A DNA stretch of 64,000 bases from contig WPIO01000080.1 in the NCBI GenBank assembly GCA_009760855.2, positions 1,556,501 to 1,620,500 of the forward strand. The letters are read 5' to 3'. This stretch comes from Cristatella mucedo. Lineage: Eukaryota; Bryozoa; Phylactolaemata; Cristatellidae. Shown one piece after another: positions 23,751 through 35,425 of this stretch. Each line of letters begins with the position of its first letter. Within the stretch, counting starts at the first letter, position 1. The translations under genes were made by a program, and so were the position numbers. A model generated the notes under the pieces. That model saw nothing but the letters and a program-made list of their open reading frames with translations. It did not search any database and was not told the DNA's origin.

Positions 23751-25053
23751 ATGGGAGACGACGAGCGGGCTACTGTTGACTCACTGATTCGCTGCTGCGT
23801 TTGCCACGACATTGCAAACAAACCCGTCACGCATCCGTGCCTTCACAGCTGCTGCAAAGCATGCATCGGAGCCATCGCTGCTGCCACTGCTGCCAGCAGC
23901 GATGGCCGAGGGTCGCCGCTCGTCACGTGTCCTCGGTGCGGTGCCACCGCCAGAGTGGCCAGCCTGAGACCGAACCCCCTGATCGCAGCCTTCGCTGCCG
24001 CCAGCACGGTGGCCACCATCGATACTCGCAGCGCCGCCGTCTCCTGCGAGGCCTCGCCGCCGCCGCCGCCGTGCGTCGTCTGCCGCGATGAGGATGGAGT
24101 TGTGAATCCGGCCGAGTTCGAGTGTGCTCAGTGTGCCGCGCCCCTGTGCGCCGACTGCCTGGGCTGGCACAACAAGTTCAAGAGGCAGCACACGGTCGTC
24201 CCCTTGGCGGACCGCGGCGGCGTGCAGCCTCGAGGCGGCAGTGGCGGCGCTCACAGTAGCAGCGATCGCCTGCTGCCTGCTGAGTCGTGGGCAGTGCCCT
24301 GTCCGGCGCACGACCGCCCGTGCGAAGCGTTCTGCTTTACATGTTCTCGCCTGACTTGCTCCGAATGTGTCGGCAGCGAGTGCGGTCTGCATGATGTCGC
24401 CACCTTGGCCAGCCAGCGGATCAGCGATTACGTTAGGCGGATCGAGCGCAGCATAACTGCCTCGTTAGGTTACGTCGACGGCAGTGTGCAGGCCGCCCTG
24501 AGCCTCTACGGTGATAATGGAGGCGGCGGCGGCCTCGAAGCGGCGCTAGCAGCCGACATGCGCCGACTGCTAGTGCGCAAGCGAGCCGCCTTGGACTGCG
24601 TCAGCCGGGCCCACGAACGGGCCGAGCAGCTGCTGTGCCAAGCCTATGTCGACCTGGCGTGCAGGGCGCCCGATTGGCGGACTGCCGCCGTGCGCGTGGG
24701 CGAGCAGTCTCGTCACGTCCGGAGCTACGCTGAGCTTCTGCTCGGCACGAGCGAGCGGTCTGCGGGTGCAGTGGCAATGATGAGCAGCAAAGGAGTGGGA
24801 GGAGGAGGAGGCGGCAGCAGCAGCAGCCACCACCGTGCAATCGTCCTCGACCAGCATGCGTTGGTCCTGTCGTGCATGGGCGCGCTCCTGCAAGAAGCAG
24901 ATGAGATCGCTCGGGTGGCAGCGGGCATCGTGGCGGACGACGCCGACAGAGCTGACGTTGCCCCCGTCGTCGGTGGCAGCCCCAAAAAGAAAGATGCAGA
25001 AGTTGAGCGGCTAGTGCACAAGTGGCTGCCTCACTCTGCCTCCACGGCTGAAG
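23751..25053 (+). CDS. Gene C exon 1: TRIM-like RBCC module
   Basis: The ATG at 23751 opens a frame with the RING almost at the N-terminus: C15/C16-x-C18, C30-x-H32, C35, C38, then C60-P-R-C63. B-box1 spans 108-147 and has W-H-N-K-F-K-R-Q-H. B-box2 spans 184-214. A helical segment with glycine- and histidine-rich inserts follows to about residue 400. The tail H-K-W-L-P-H matches the end of the other RBCC exons. Two phase-1 GT sites follow: GAA-G|GTGCTG with the exon ending at 25053, and GAA-G|GTCGGT ending at 25062. Unspliced, the frame stops at 25083-25085. No propeller exon lies between this and the next RBCC exon, so it either splices over gene D exon 1 to 30151 or makes a propeller-less protein. 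Confidence 0.85.
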
Positions 25054-25454
25054 GTGCTGAAGGTCGGTCGCAGTCGCTTCAGTAGCTGCTTAGCAACCTA
25101 CAGCTCTGCTTTATGGGGTCGCCCCCGCTCCCACACCGGGCACCGGGCAGCCCCGCCTCGATCGCTACTGGACACAGATGGCGTTCGGTTGACGCTCTTA
25201 CAATGGACGCTGCTTCGTTACCTGTTGCCGATCGTGCTGGTCGGCGTTTACTTGGACATCGGGCAGATGCTCGCATCATCTCCAGCAAGCAGTAGTTGCA
25301 TCCAATAATCATGCCATGGCTATTGAAATTCATACCAAACCATTTTACCGGATGCCAACTCTTGATTCTGAAAGAACGAGTCTCGGTTTCCAGCAACAGC
25401 TCGGGACCATCATACATCAGCAGCAGGTCTATGCACACATATATACACACCTTT

Positions 25455-25561
25455 GTGTATTTGTGTGTGTGTGTTCGTGCACATGCATATGTTTGTTTGT
25501 TTGTGTGTGTGTGCACGTGCGTGCATGCATATATTTGTTTGTGTGTGTGTGTGTGTGTGTG
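25455..25561. repeat. Imperfect (GT)n array
   Basis: GT runs broken by CATGCATATGTTTGTTTG-type interruptions. Confidence 0.9.
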
Positions 25562-25799
25562 CTATGTTTCCGTGTACACTTTTGTGCACGTGCTAGCACG
25601 TGATCCTGTGCACATGCTAGCACATGCACAGGATCCTGTGTGCTATGTGGGCAAGTATGCGCGTGCAAACGTCAGGTGACTCATGCTCATGTGCATGTAT
25701 GAGACGAATATCTCAAGGATAGGAAATATAGCCAAAGCTGAATGCTTCGTCTGTGCGCATGGACCTCTAGGTGCTTGTTCAAGCCATCGTGCAATCGCT

Positions 25800-25905
25800 A
25801 ATACATTAACACCCTTCCTTTCTTTTCTGCCTACGGAAAGTGCCTAGATAGGGAATAAGTTCTCTTGATGTACTAAAAATAAATGTTGTATTATCATTGT
25901 TATCG
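25800..25905 (+). mobile_element. Old LINE-A-like 3' end
   Basis: AAGTGCCTAGATAGGGAATAAG followed by TTCTCTTGATG and a TTGTATTATCATTG tail resembles a decayed LINE-A end. Confidence 0.5.
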
Positions 25906-26287
25906 TGAATGATTTGGCTTCTCTCATGCACTGTCTGAGCACTTCCAAGACTTCGCTAGTAGGAGTGGCAGAAAGCACGTGGCCACCGTTTTTGTCTTGC
26001 GGTTAGTTGAACCGAGATCGTGGCTCTGACCGACGACCTCTGACACCGATGTAGGCCAGCCGACCGGGCTTCCCCAGGACTCTCAGCACCAAGTGGAAGT
26101 AGATCGTAGCGGAGACTGTCAGCGGGCGCCGCCGCCCACGACAGCAGCGGGCCGTTCGACGTTGGTGCAGCCCGGTCACGTGACAGCAGTAGCAGCGACG
26201 GCTGAGGGACAGGCTTACACCGCCCGGCCACCGGTGACCTCGGCCGCAAACCCGGAACGGCTGGAGTCAGCAGCACCTGTTGCGACG

Positions 26288-27575
26288 ATGCCACGGCCGC
26301 AGCCGGCCGCTGACGCTTTGACCGGCAGAATGGCTTCTTTTCGAGCAGCGACGGAGGCAACTGGAGACGCCGGGCGACTCGGCACTGAAGCAGCGGCTGC
26401 GGCGGCAGCACCACCAGCTGCTGCCACAGAGCAGCGGGGGCTGCTCTGCTGCTGCTCCTGCTCGCAATTGGCCGACGACCCGGTGCTACTCGGCTGCCTG
26501 CACAGCTGCTGCAAGCGCTGCGTGGACACCATCAGCGTGGCCGTCTCGCCGGAAGGTAGCGGTCCGGCCAGCGAGGGGCAGCAGTGGCGGCGCCGCATTG
26601 CGACGTGTCCGCTGTGCGGCGTCGGCTGGGATGTGGCCGCACTCAAGCCCAACGGCTTCGTGGCAGCTCTGGCGCACGCCGCTGCCGAGCGCAAGGGCGA
26701 CGGCACGACGACGCCGCCGCTGTGCGAACCGTGTCTCGACGACCGATCGCGGGTGGAGGCGAAACGGTCGTGCGTCAACTGCAGAAAGCGCTTCTGCGAC
26801 GCGTGCCTGGTGTGGCACAACAAGTTCACCAGCGGCAGCCACGAGCTGATGCCGGCCACTCACCGATTCGACGACGGCGGAGGTGACTCCTCCGTCTCCG
26901 CCTCTCCGCTGCCCGAGTGCGCCAAGCACGGCAGCAAGTGTGACGTTTTCTGCGTCGACTGTGACAGGCTGCGGTGCATGTCGTGCAGCGCACCGTGCCT
27001 GGACAAGAAGCACGACATCGCCATCGTCGGCGGTCATCGCGCCGACGAGCTCTCGCGAGTCGCCTCCGGCAGCCTGCTCGCAGCGTTGGATGGCGTCTGC
27101 GAGCGCGCCGCTGCAAAGTTGCTGCAAAGTCGTGGTGGCGGGGACGACCTCGACGAGCAAGGACGACGCCTCCGGGAGGTGCGCGAGGCAGACGACCTGC
27201 GACGGCTTCGCGAGAGTTCGCGATCCCTGCGAGACGCCGTCGAGGCGGCGCTCCGCCGTGCAGAAGCCGATGTGGCCGCAGTGCACGAGCTGAAGGCCGG
27301 CGGCGGCGATGCTCGGAGGCTGGGCGTGCGCGTGCGCACGGCTCAGAGCTACTGCGGTGCGCTGCTGCTGCACCGGAGCTCGCCCCTGGGCCGAGCCAGC
27401 GTGCTCGAGCAGCAGCGCACCATCACGGCCTGCCTCGAGTCGCTGCGCGCCGAGCTGGACCAGCTGCCTGCGTGTGTCGACGAGTTTGTCGTCGTCACCG
27501 ACGGAAGGCGACGTGACGAGACTCTCGAGGACATTGTCAGAGACTGGTTGGGCTGTCCCAAGCTGACATGCACAG
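26288..27575 (+). CDS. Gene D exon 1: TRIM-like RBCC module
   Basis: The frame is open from before 26093, but the first in-frame ATG is at 26288 (A at -3). A second at 26330 has A at -3 and G at +4. From 26288, an alanine-rich leader precedes a RING at residues about 54-110, B-box1 at about 146-185 (W-H-N-K-F) and B-box2 at about 211-242. A long, charged, helical segment follows. The tail D-W-L-G-C-P-K-L-T-C-T leads to ACA-G|GTATC, a phase-1 donor with GT at 27576-27577; read through, the frame stops at 27634. The nearest downstream propeller exon on the same strand is at about 30151. Likely an E3 ligase half, as for its paralogues. Confidence 0.85.
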
Positions 27576-28477
27576 GTATCATGCAGTGCTGGTGGAGGGA
27601 GTTGCTTTTCAAGGCCCTGAACCCTGAATCTTGAACCCTTGAACCTTAAACCCTTGGCTCGCTCAACCTCAAGGCTCGCTCAGGGGACGAAACACTGGCC
27701 AGTTATTGCGAGAGCTCTAGATTCTTGCTCTCGTGATGTGATCGATCACGTGCACGATCACGTGCATGTGATCGTGTGTATAAGAAACACCACTCTCTGT
27801 TGCCCCGGCACTCTGTGTGTGTGCGTCTGTCTCTCTTTCTCGCCGGCTTATTGAGGAAGACAGAAAGAGAGAGAGAGAGAAAGAGGGAGAGACAGACAGA
27901 TAGACAGAGCCGCCGATAGTGGGGGGCTTGCCTGCACAGGGCAGGGTAGTTCTCTGCTGATTGTGACTGTAGCTGTCGGGCCCATTAAGTAAAGCTAAAG
28001 TATAAAAGGTTGTGTGTGTGCGCACGTGTGCGAGCGCACTTGCATGAATGTATGAGGACTCAGTTGGTGAACCCTTGAGCACGACTGCTTGCGTGATTCA
28101 CAGTATCCAAAGAAGTGACAGTGATGTTAGGATGCCCGAGTGCATGCACCGAATCATTTCGGCGTTAATTTCTAGGCGATTCCGACAAAGAGAGCGCGGG
28201 AAATGATACAGAACAGCCTGGGACTAAGCGACTCCGCGGTTCACATGAAACGGAAGTCAATCGGATTGCGGATAAGAGTCCAGATGTTACCTGCCTAGGC
28301 AAGTACTAGCTCGTTGGTAATTTTCAAGTCCGTTTGACTACACACACATCATGTTGATCATGCTCTTCACCTGTAGCAGCTCTGTATCGAACAGCCTCAT
28401 TTTACGTGGGCGGCAGAGGAGCCTGAACGGTGTATACAATAGTTTGTCTGTGCGTGTGAAGCACATATGTCTTACTA

Positions 28478-28516
28478 GTCACGCACTGTGTCATAATGTA
28501 TGACACAGTGCGTGAC
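28478..28516. repeat. Perfect palindrome, 18 bp arms, 3-base spacer
   Basis: GTCACGCACTGTGTCATA at 28478-28495 pairs exactly with 28499-28516 around ATG. Confidence 0.92.
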
Positions 28517-28779
28517 ATCATGTATCAGCCTGCAGCAGCTTGCCATTCTTCTGCCAATTTCTGCATTCTGCCTCCATGGCATAAATCGATAAAGCTTAAA
28601 TTCCGTCGTAAAAAGAATTTAGTGAACATTATAATCTTACCAGTTTACTTTAGCCTGAATGACACGAGTGCACATCAGATGTACAAATGTATGCAACTGG
28701 AGCTGCCACATGTTACATCGATGCCAGGTCGTCGATAAGATACAGCTCCTCTGTCTGCCACTGTCTCTCCAGAGATTTT

Positions 28780-28915
28780 GTATATATATATTGTTATATA
28801 TGTATTGTTGGTGAGTCAGTCAGCTGATGAGTCAGTTATGTATGTATTGTTATATATGTATTGTTATATATAAAACAATATATATAACAATATATATAAC
28901 AATATATATATAACA

Positions 28916-28987
<72 letters not shown>
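28780..28987. repeat. TA-rich array with TGTTATATA units
   Basis: Repeated ATTGTTATATATGT-type units run into a pure TA tract at 28915-28987. Confidence 0.9.
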
Positions 28988-28989
<2 letters not shown>

Positions 28990-29414
28990 CACACTGCTCT
29001 GAAAATGTTTCTACACACCTGGTCCATCGATCTGAGTTCGGCTGTTGCTAGTGTCAGTATTCGAGTAAGTCACACTAATTATTAAAGTGTAACGATCTGT
29101 CAGTATAATTTTGCACTAAGTTGCAGTTTGCTATGCTTGGCTTAGTAAATAACTGCATTCGTCGCAACCGAGTCAACGGTTCCCATGCAAGCGGTTGAAG
29201 GTATGCGGTCACGTGACTATCAGCCCCCCCCCATGCCATCCAGCAGAACTTATTTTTGGCCCATTTCATCACCGACGATGCCTCAGCCAATGATGAGTCA
29301 AGGCACCTGCATGTCTCCATGACCTGTTGAGGCAACCTGTTGTTAGCAACAACCGAACTCAGATTGATGGACCTGGTGTGTAGAGACTTGTGAATAGCAG
29401 ATATCGCACGTGCA

Positions 29415-29464
29415 CACACGCACGCACACCACACACACCACACACACACACCACACACACACCA

Positions 29465-29558
<94 letters not shown>
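29415..29558. repeat. (CA)n microsatellite
   Basis: About 144 bases of CA with ACC interruptions in the first third. Confidence 0.95.
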
Positions 29559-29561
<3 letters not shown>

Positions 29562-29832
29562 TATACACGAACAACTCACGGCCTGTGGACTTGCTTCGCT
29601 GAGTCATATTAGTTTCTTCACGGACGGCAACTCAGCGCCATCTTGCCATGTGCCGCAAGTAGGTATCTTGACACATGACACAAGTCATGCAAAGTGCTCC
29701 ACCTTGCCACGTGATGGACTTTCTCACTTTCATTAGTAGATGTATACTTATTATGATTATTACACACATGCTTATATACACTCACACGTACAACGATATC
29801 TTGCTCTCTCCGTGGCTATATTCTTATAGTGA

Positions 29833-30133
29833 TCTCTTAGCTGATTTAACTGCCTCATTTGTATGGCAGCAGAAGAGCTTTATCGGCTGTCGCCACCGCT
29901 TGCAGTTGCCAGTAACCATGCTATTCATGTTGTTTATCAAGCACGATACCACTCACCATTCGATTGTGTTTCCTTTGCAGCAAATGTGAAGTGCCTAGAA
30001 AGAGATTGAGTTCTCCGAAGGCGCTATATCAAGTGTATTATTGTTGTTATTATTATTAACGGATTGCCCAACTGCAGTGCTCGATCCCGCGACCTCGGTT
30101 GCTAAGAGCTGGCACTTTACCACCTAGCCGTGC
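29833..30133 (-). mobile_element. SINE2 copy interrupted by LINE-A
   Basis: The SINE2 tail and body lie at 29833-29916 and its tRNA-like head at 30061-30133, both minus. The two pieces join in the order seen in intact SINE2 (CCGCTTGCAG...GGATCGCCCA...) when 29917-30060 is removed. The head ends only about 17 bases from the likely gene D acceptor. Confidence 0.75.
29917..30060 (+). mobile_element. LINE-A 3' end inserted in SINE2
   Basis: Plus-strand LINE-A 3' end (TTTCCTTTGCAGCAAATGTG, AAGTGCCTAGAAAGAGATTG, a GGCGCTATATCAAGTG block) with an ATT/GTT tail, sitting inside a SINE2. Confidence 0.85.
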
Positions 30134-30150
30134 ATATGCACTTGCTTTAG

Positions 30151-31241
30151 TGGGTGTCAGCGCAGCCACACTCGCTGTCAAAGCCGAACAAAACGAAATG
30201 GACAAGCCGAGTGTGGAAAACTTCATCTTTAACGACATCGCGATTGACGGCTTCGGCGGCGATGGAGCCGATTTGCAGCAGCAGCAGCATCAGCTGGTCG
30301 CAAGCTTCGGTAGTGCAGTGTGCAGCTTCAACGCAGACGACGACTGTCGCGACCTGGCCTTCACGCCGGACGGCCACATCGTGCTGGCTGCGCTCAAGAA
30401 GGGCATGAAGGAGTACGATTGCAGCGGCTCGGAGGTGGCGATGTGCGATCCACCGCTGCGCCCCGCCGCCGAGCTTAGCCGCTGGCAGCCGCCGCTCACC
30501 GAAGAGGGTCGCGACGACTGCGTGAGCACGCTGCATGCCTACGACGACGGCCTCGTCGTCGTGGGCCTCATCAACTCGCAGTCGGTCGCACTGCTGCGTC
30601 GAAACGGTGCCTCCGCCGCAGCGCCGTGGCTCGAGGAGCAGCGGTTCATGCTGCGCACCGGTCCGTGGCGCCTGTCCGGACATGGCGACCTGCTCGTCGT
30701 GTCCGGGGCGCGCGACGTCGTCAGCAAGAAGTCGCGTCACTGGTCGCCCGGCCCGTACATCGATCTGATGCGAGTCGGCGACGGGCACCAGCTGCTCAGC
30801 ACGACGCTCGAGTACGACGTGCAGGGCGTGGCGCTGACGGCGCGCACCATCGTCGTGCTGAGCAACGACCTACAGCAGCTGCTGACGCCCGGCGGAGGTG
30901 GCTCGGCCAGGGGGCACCGCTGCTACGTCATCGACGCGTACAGTCACACGGGCGTGCTGCTGTGGCGCAGCGACAGCGACAACGCTTCCGACGTGTGCCA
31001 CGCCCCCGCGGCGGGCAGCGTACTCTATCTTGCGCAGCTGCGCAGCGACCGGGTGCGAGCGGTCAGTCACGTGGACGGGCGCCACCTGGAGGACGCCGTG
31101 AGCAGTGGCCTCCACAACCTGTGGTCGCCCATCTGCGTGTCGTTGCGCGCCAGTGGCGCCTCCGGCGGTCGGCCCACTTCGCTGGCTGTCTTGTCGGCTG
31201 GCAACACCGTCAACGTCTATCCGATCGAATACGACCGATGA
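30151..31241 (+). CDS. Gene C/D exon 2: NHL-like beta-propeller
   Basis: A propeller exon with a stop at 31239-31241. The frame is open upstream to 30099, but the likeliest start is the phase-1 acceptor CTTGCTTTAG at 30141-30150; another lies at 30164-30165. An internal ATG at about 30199 is the first methionine after the acceptors. The first blade has C-R-D-L-A-F-T-P-D-G followed by H-I-V-L-A-A-L-K-K-G. Later blades carry D-D-G-L-V-V-V-G-L-I, H-W-S-P-G-P-Y and L-W-R-S-D, and the last is L-A-V-L-S-A-G-N-T-V-N-V-Y. It is the only propeller exon downstream of two RBCC exons. ATTAAA about 30 bases after the stop may serve for polyadenylation. The exon is intact. Confidence 0.82.
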
Positions 31242-31755
31242 CAGGAGCGATTGATAGAACTAGTTAATTGATTATTAAAATTAATGTTAATGTTAGTTAT
31301 CAGTTAATTAAACTAGTGGCTCTGTTTGAACTAGCCGGTTTGACTGGCTGAGTTGAGCTCTTGCGAAGTAGCCGAGTTCGTCTTGCTGAGACGTCGATAC
31401 GACGACCGCCATTTTAAAGACACGTGCCTGGCACCATAGTCTGACGTGCCTGGAGCCATGTGCCTCAAGTCACGCCACCACGGCCGAGTAGCTCTTGCCT
31501 GGTGTATGCCTGCCTGCCGTTCGTCGGCAGCGGCCATCTATCTGCAACAAATGACCACCTTCGCATGCTTTAGGCTACGACCCCACGCTTAGGCTACGAC
31601 CCCCAGCACATTTTGATACATCGTCCCTGACCTGCTGAAAGTAAATGGTGGCTAATCTGCCATCATCTCAGCAATTCAAATATAATAGTCATGCAGCTCG
31701 GCGAGTGCAGAACACTTAGCACTCATCTAGTTAGCAGTTATTACACATACTTGCC
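31242..31755. other. Intergenic downstream of gene C/D
   Basis: AT-rich at first, then mixed. It contains the partly repeated phrases GTGCCTGG and TTAGGCTACGACCCC (twice, 31571-31605). No gene is seen. Confidence 0.5.
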
Positions 31756-32540
<785 letters not shown>

Positions 32541-32989
32541 GGCATGAAGTTGCACTGAGACTGAGGCCGTCTGCTACGTCTTAAGCCACTGCCGACCGAT
32601 GCTGCAAGCAATAACGGCTAGCTACAACCTGGTTCTGGGTCGCCTAAGTAGGGCCGTGCTCTCCTGCCTCTTGGCAGGTCGAGCCTTACCGCTCGCCCGC
32701 AGTCCGGCTTGAGAGCCGAACCAGATCATCAACAACGGCACCGCCACGGTCATAGTCGACATAACGGTGCCGTTTGAAGGCAGCAAGGATGCCCTGGTGG
32801 TGGCAGCCCGGAAAAAGATTGAAAAGTACAAGGCCATAGCCTGGTCTTTCCTGACTGCTGGCTACCGGTCGGTGGTAGTGAGGTCCTTTATGGTCCGTGC
32901 TCTGCGTGTGGCTGGTGGCATAAGGAATCCTGCCTGGCGGACCTTGGCATTGAGCGCAAGGAACTGCACAGACGGCACTGCGGTGGCTG

Positions 32990-33015
32990 TGAGAGAGAGA
33001 GAGAGAGAGAGAGAG

Positions 33016-33099
<84 letters not shown>
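32990..33099. repeat. (GA)n microsatellite
   Basis: About 110 bases of GA with one AAAAG interruption. Confidence 0.95.
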
Positions 33100-33101
<2 letters not shown>

Positions 33102-33207
33102 TTTGATGATTTGATGCTGGTCTTGACCATGAGATTATAGGGCAGCATGATTTAGCGATTGTGGTTCAAAAAAGAAAAGACAAAGCGATTTGTCCTGTCC
33201 AACTGTT

Positions 33208-33418
33208 GTATGTCATCCATCGCAGAAGCAAGTCAAACAATGACTTAAAGTGGCAACAACTCTTTCAACTGCCTGGTGACATGTGGCATGACTACCAAGA
33301 GCTCGTGCCCTAACGGCTTCGATCTGTGTGCAACTGACAGAGGATCGATGAAGTCGATTGGAGGCTTAGTTATGAGTGATTAAAGCTGAGACAGAAGAGG
33401 CGTGACATCGATAAGGCG
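33208..33418 (+). repeat. Long inverted repeat, left arm
   Basis: About 205 bases that match the complement of 36562-36753 at roughly 90% by eye. For example, GACTTAAAGTGGCAACAACT and AGACAGAAGAGGCGTGACAT are shared. No coding potential is recognised. Confidence 0.85.
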
Positions 33419-33676
33419 GTAGAATGACCGTCGATGACAGACATCGAGACGTCGAGACCAGATAGATCACACGAGCTACACAGTTGTGCACCTGTTCCAG
33501 CCGTTTTCAGGATTCCCATGCAAGTCGAGTGGTTTCCGTGGTTTCGAGGGTTGCTGGGCGTTTTCGTGACGACCCATCGCATCGCCATCGTGCGAGATAA
33601 TGCCGTGCAATGAGCGAATGACAAATGCCAAAATCCAGGGTTTATAATGACCTTCTTAGGAACGCAGACTTAGGTG

Positions 33677-34713
33677 ATAATAATAATAAAAATACACTCG
33701 ATAAAGCGCCCTCAGAGAACTCAATACTTGATAAAGCGCCCTCAGAGAACCCAATCTCTTTCTAGGCGGTTTACATTTGCTGCAAAGGAAGCACGATCGA
33801 ATGGTTAGTGGTATCTTGCTTGATAAACAACATGAATAACATGGTTAGGGGTGACATGCACAGAGTCAGCATGCAAGTGTGGTTTGTGGCAGCATGCAAC
33901 AGTGTCAGCATGCATAAACGCACGAAGGACGACTCACAGGGACCCACTAAGTACTGTCATAGATAGGTGCGTTTTAATTTCTTTTTAAATGTGATCAAGT
34001 CAGAGGATGTCGTGATGCAGGTCGGGAGTGAGTTCCAGGCTTTGGGAGCATACGAACTAAAGGAACGGTCTCCTAAGGATTCGAGGTTTGTACGAGGTAC
34101 AGTAAACAGTTTCCGAAAAGCGAGTGGTACGATGCTTGACCTGGTGGGTGAGTAGATCTGATAGGTAGGCTAGAGCCACAGAATGAAGAGACCTAAAAGT
34201 GAGCGACAAAACCTTGAAGTCGATGCGCTGCTTGACTGGTAGCTAGTGCAGGTCGGCGAGAAGTGTGATGTGGCGACTGAGATGCTCGTGACAGATAAAC
34301 CTAGCTGCAGAGTTTTGCACCAGCTGTAAGCGCCTGATTGCACATACCGATAAGCCAGCAAGCAGTGAGTTACAGAAGTCAAGACGGGATGTCACGAATG
34401 CATGGACCAACTTAGATGTGGTATCCCTGCCTAAAACAAGCCCGAATTTCAGAAATGTTATGTAGCTGAAATTAGCAGACTTGATTTCGAAGCTGATGTG
34501 GTCGTCTAACGAAAGGTCACTTTGGAACATGACACATAGATTTCGTGCAAATTCAACAGGAGATATGCTGGCAGAGCCGATTTCGAACGTTAACCTTTCC
34601 AATTTCTGAATCACACGTGGTTTGCCCTTAACTAGTAAGTTGATTTTATCATCATTTAATTTAAGAAAATTTGCTGCCATCCATGTGTGGAGGTCGTCAA
34701 TACATGCAGCATC
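33677..34713 (-). mobile_element. LINE-A copy, 5'-truncated
   Basis: A minus-strand copy from the RT C-terminal region (N-F-L-K-L-N-D-D-K near 34680, L-D-F-C-N-S-L-L, V-Q-N-S-A-A-R) through the 3' UTR to an AAT-type tail. The last 40 bases of the tail are tandemly duplicated (ACTTGATAAAGCGCCCTCAG at about 33697 and 33727). Frameshifts and a stop break the coding part. It abuts a plus-strand copy at 34713. Confidence 0.85.
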
Positions 34714-35425
34714 TCTGCTTGTTTTACTCGATCTTTCGGTAGTGTTTGACTTTTGATCACCAAGTCCTTCTCGAGTGCCCCTCTTCTCGCCTGAGCATCA
34801 CTGGTGCTGCATTGCAATTGGTTGAGGTCCTATCTCAGTGGGCAACTCCGGAGTACTGATGTCAACGGGCAACTGTCATCCAAGGAGCCTTAATGTGCAG
34901 AATACGTAACAATCCAATACGTAATGATCCAAATTAATCCAAGGAACCTCTAACGTATTGAATCCATCAGGGCTCCATGCTTGGTCCACTTTGTTTCACA
35001 ATTTATACTCTTCCTCTTGTCGACGTTATTGCCAAGGGCAACGCAGGCTATCATTTCCATTCAGGTGGCACACCGCTGTACCTATGCTTTGAACCCTCCC
35101 AGCATAGCAGCCCATCAAATGTCTCCTAACTCCCATAGTGCACGTGTTGCTAACATTCTCTCTTTGAAGGTGGCAAACTTTCTCAAATTGTATGACGACA
35201 AAACAGACTTACTAGGTCTGGACGTACCTAGTGGAACTCAGAAATTGGAAAACGTACCTCCAAGACTGGTTTAGGCCAGCTAACCTCAAGTAGAATCGAA
35301 GTGACGATATCAACCATTCAATTGTGTTTCCTTTGCAGCAAATGTAAAGAAGCGCCTAGAAAGAGATTAGTTCTCGGAGGGCGCTTTATCAAGTGCATAA
35401 TAATAATAATTATTATTATTATAAT
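34713..35425 (+). mobile_element. LINE-A copy, old, plus strand
   Basis: Degenerate RT with blocks recognisable in several frames: S-L-L-V-L-L-D-L-S at the start, L-G-P-L-C-F-T-I-Y-T-L-P-L near 34990, and N-F-L-K-L-Y-D-D-K near 35185. The catalytic-box region reads H-S-G-G, so the active site is lost. A recognisable 3' end with a mixed AAT/ATT tail lies at 35293-35425. Confidence 0.75.

Larger units (their letters stand above)
25054..26287 (+). other. Region between the two plus-strand RBCC exons
   Basis: No propeller-like sequence was found on the plus strand. It holds a GT-rich array (25455-25561), palindromic GTGCTAGCAC and GATCCTGTGC motifs at 25588-25640, and an old LINE-A-like tail at about 25800-25905. 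Confidence 0.6.
27576..30150 (+). other. Gene D intron
   Basis: The inferred 2.6 kb phase-1 intron. It contains an 18 bp-arm palindrome (28478-28516), TA arrays (28780-28987), a CA array (29415-29558) and a SINE2 split by a LINE-A tail (29833-30133). No extra propeller exon is seen. Confidence 0.6.

Noticed and set aside
24570-27612. Minus-strand ORFs opposite genes C and D
   Set aside because: GC-rich shadows of the RBCC exons without ordered cysteine/histidine motifs.
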